Source: an uncultured bacterium
Lineage (GTDB): Bacteria; Acidobacteriota; Thermoanaerobaculia; Multivoradales; J023
Length of the DNA stretch: 56,300 nucleotides
Direction: 5' to 3'
Assembly: GCA_937948815.1 (NCBI GenBank)
Contig: CALFAM010000115.1
Span: 1-56,300, forward strand
Part shown: positions 54,629 to 56,300 of the stretch, one piece after another
How positions within the stretch are numbered: the first letter of the stretch is position 1
Layout: every line of letters begins with the position of its first letter
Program-made: the position numbers and the translations under genes
The notes under the pieces: generated by a model
Database searches by the model: none
What the model saw: the letters and a program-made list of their open reading frames with translations, nothing else
Told to the model about the DNA's origin: nothing

Positions 54629-56300
54629 ATGTCAGGGGACGAGAGTGTGGATGGGCACGAGACGATTCGGCTCGGCGACTGCCTCGTCGAGCCCGATCGT
54701 CTCTGCGTGACGCGAGATGGCGCACGACAGAAGCTCGAGCCGATGGCGATGCGGGTGATCGTGTACCTCGCTACCCGTCCCGACCAGGTCGTTTCGCGGG
54801 CGGAGATCCTGGAGCAGGTTTGGGAAGGGCGGGCCGTGGTCGACGAGACCCTGAGTCGGGCTGTTTCTCTGGTCCGCCGAGCTTTGGGCGACAACGCCCA
54901 GAATCCCACCTACATCGAGACCATTCCCAAGCGCGGCTATCGCTTGATCGCAGCCGTCGAGCGAGTTGAAACCGTAGAGCCGGTCCAACCAGGGAGCCGG
55001 TCAGAGTCCGACGAACGGGATCGTCCCGATGGCTCCCGAGCTGGCATGCTCCGTGCCCCGTTGGTGCTGGGCTTGGCGCTGGCAGCCCTGGTGGTCGTTG
55101 GCCTGGCGATCGATGTTGGTCGGGCGGGTGGACCGAGCGCGACCGAGCGTGACGTATCGGCAGGCGTCGCCGATCCGACGGCATCACTTTCCTCGGCGGC
55201 AGCTCCCAAGGCGGCCACAGCGGCCTTCGAGGATCGCCCGGGCATCGCTGTCTTGCCGTTCGAGAACCTGTCGCCTGATTCTGAGAATGCCTACCTTGCA
55301 GAAGGGCTGACCGACGAGTTGATCCACCAACTCGCGGAGTTCTCGGGACTGCGGGTCGTGTCGAGGAGGTCGTCGTCTCGCTTTCGTGACACGGCCAGCA
55401 CGAATCCCGAGATCGCCCGCGCCTTGGACGTCGACTACCTGCTGACGGGCACCGTTTTGGTCAGCGACGGGCGGCTGCGAATCGGGGCGCGGCTGATCCG
55501 CCCGGATCGAGATGACCACTTGCTCAGTCGCTCGTACGATCGGACCCTCTCCGAGGTCCTCGATCTTCAGCGCGAGGTCGCGAAGGACGTGGCCGAGCAT
55601 ACGCGGACGACCCTGAAGACGGCAGAAGCACTGCGCTTGACACAGCAGCGCGCCGTTCGCGTCGAAGCCTACCGTGCCTACCTGCGGGGACAGCAGCAGG
55701 TGCAGCATCGAAACGATGTCGGGCGCGGAATCGAGCTGCTCGAAGAGGCTGTCGTCCTTGATCCGGCATTCGGCCGGGCATGGGCCGCGCTGGCCAACGC
55801 GTTTCTGTTGAGCAGCGCCTATACCGGACGGTCCGAAGTCGACGCCTACGCCGCGGCCGATCGTGCCATCGGCCGCGCGCTCGATCTCGATCCCGATCTT
55901 TCCGCGGCCCACACGGCGCAGGGATTGCTGCGTTTTCAGCGTGATCGTGATTGGTCAGGCGCCGAGGCGTCCTACCAACGTGCCATCGCGCTCGAGCCGA
56001 GCCACGTCACGGCCCATCAGTGGTACTCGGAGCTGCTTTCTCTGGCCGGCCGCCACGAAGAAGCACTGGCGCGAATCGCGGTCGCGCTCGATCTCGATCC
56101 CCTTTCGCCGCTCGTTCACGCGGCTGCGGGGCAGCGCCTCAACAACGCGGGCCGCTACGCGGACGCACTGCGTCGATTTCAGGACTCGGAGGCACTCGGC
56201 GCAGACTTTCGCTGGCACCTGCGCGAGAAGGTTTGGTCGCTCTACCGCCTGGGACGGAAGGAAGAAGCGCTCGCAACTCGGGTCGAAGCCACCAAGCTCC
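54629..56300 (+). CDS. CadC-like transcriptional regulator: OmpR-type winged helix, TM, TolB-like/TPR domain; truncated by right edge
   Basis: My translation: MSGDESVDGHETIRLGDCLVEPDRLCVTRDGARQKLEPMAMRVIVYLATRPDQVVSRAEILEQVWEGRAVVDETLSRAVSLVRRALGDNAQNPTYIETIPKRGYRLIAAVE; TM LVLGLALAALVVVGLAI; PGIAVLPFENLSPDSENAYLAEGLTDELIHQLAEFSGLRVVSR; TPRs. Absent from ORF track because no stop lies in the window. In-frame GTGs at 54572 and 54620 are alternative starts. Confidence 0.9.
   Translation, partial: MSGDESVDGHETIRLGDCLVEPDRLCVTRDGARQKLEPMAMRVIVYLATRPDQVVSRAEILEQVWEGRAVVDETLSRAVSLVRRALGDNAQNPTYIETIPKRGYRLIAAVERVETVEPVQPGSRSESDERDRPDGSRAGMLRAPLVLGLALAALVVVGLAIDVGRAGGPSATERDVSAGVADPTASLSSAAAPKAATAAFEDRPGIAVLPFENLSPDSENAYLAEGLTDELIHQLAEFSGLRVVSRRSSSRFRDTASTNPEIARALDVDYLLTGTVLVSDGRLRIGARLIRPDRDDHLLSRSYDRTLSEVLDLQREVAKDVAEHTRTTLKTAEALRLTQQRAVRVEAYRAYLRGQQQVQHRNDVGRGIELLEEAVVLDPAFGRAWAALANAFLLSSAYTGRSEVDAYAAADRAIGRALDLDPDLSAAHTAQGLLRFQRDRDWSGAEASYQRAIALEPSHVTAHQWYSELLSLAGRHEEALARIAVALDLDPLSPLVHAAAGQRLNNAGRYADALRRFQDSEALGADFRWHLREKVWSLYRLGRKEEALATRVEATKL

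Noticed and set aside
54304-54909. N-terminal extension of FG-GAP copy 2 (ORF to 54909)
   Set aside because: Signal peptide begins at 54303; the extension is antisense to the start of the CadC-like regulator.

Overview
GC-rich bacterial chromosomal window with dense, mostly intact coding. The gene families suggest a Gram-negative organism, possibly Acidobacteriota; this is inference only. Main blocks: (i) an ABC-transporter ATPase running off the left edge, a SulP transporter and an AA10 LPMO; (ii) a DUF4198-like protein, an Asp-box/BNR protein, a DUF2089 protein and a TPR protein; (iii) a czcCBA-type RND metal efflux operon with a small His/Cys-rich leader gene; (iv) an LRR protein and a Cys/Met PLP enzyme; (v) a secreted protein with a 12-Cys hydrophobic tail and a decayed, frameshifted paralog next to it; (vi) an Endonuclease Q-like PHP domain fused to a UvrD helicase, plus HspQ, an S9 peptidase, ferritin, a twin CDGSH protein, a Cys-less Asd-like protein, PssA and an IPTL-CTERM protein; (vii) an envelope-biogenesis supercluster rimI/tsaB | lysS-lolC/E-lolD-clpC-bamA-skp-lpxD-fabZ-lpxA-Gfo/Idh, then mtnP-surE-pcm-yqaA-apt; (viii) two tandem FG-GAP proteins plus a decayed third 5' end, and a CadC-like winged-helix/TPR regulator running off the right edge. 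Most notable: the EndoQ-UvrD fusion, the Cys-rich-tail paralog pair (the second tail was recovered only by reading across a frameshift), a shared C-terminal tag (FxDGFExGDxSxWSxxxP) on three secreted proteins, two 18-bp tandem arrays (one merging into the Shine-Dalgarno of a peptidase gene), and gene remnants (VapC, BlaI, third FG-GAP leader). No rRNA, tRNA, CRISPR array or transposase was recognised. All family calls come from reading motifs; no searches were run.
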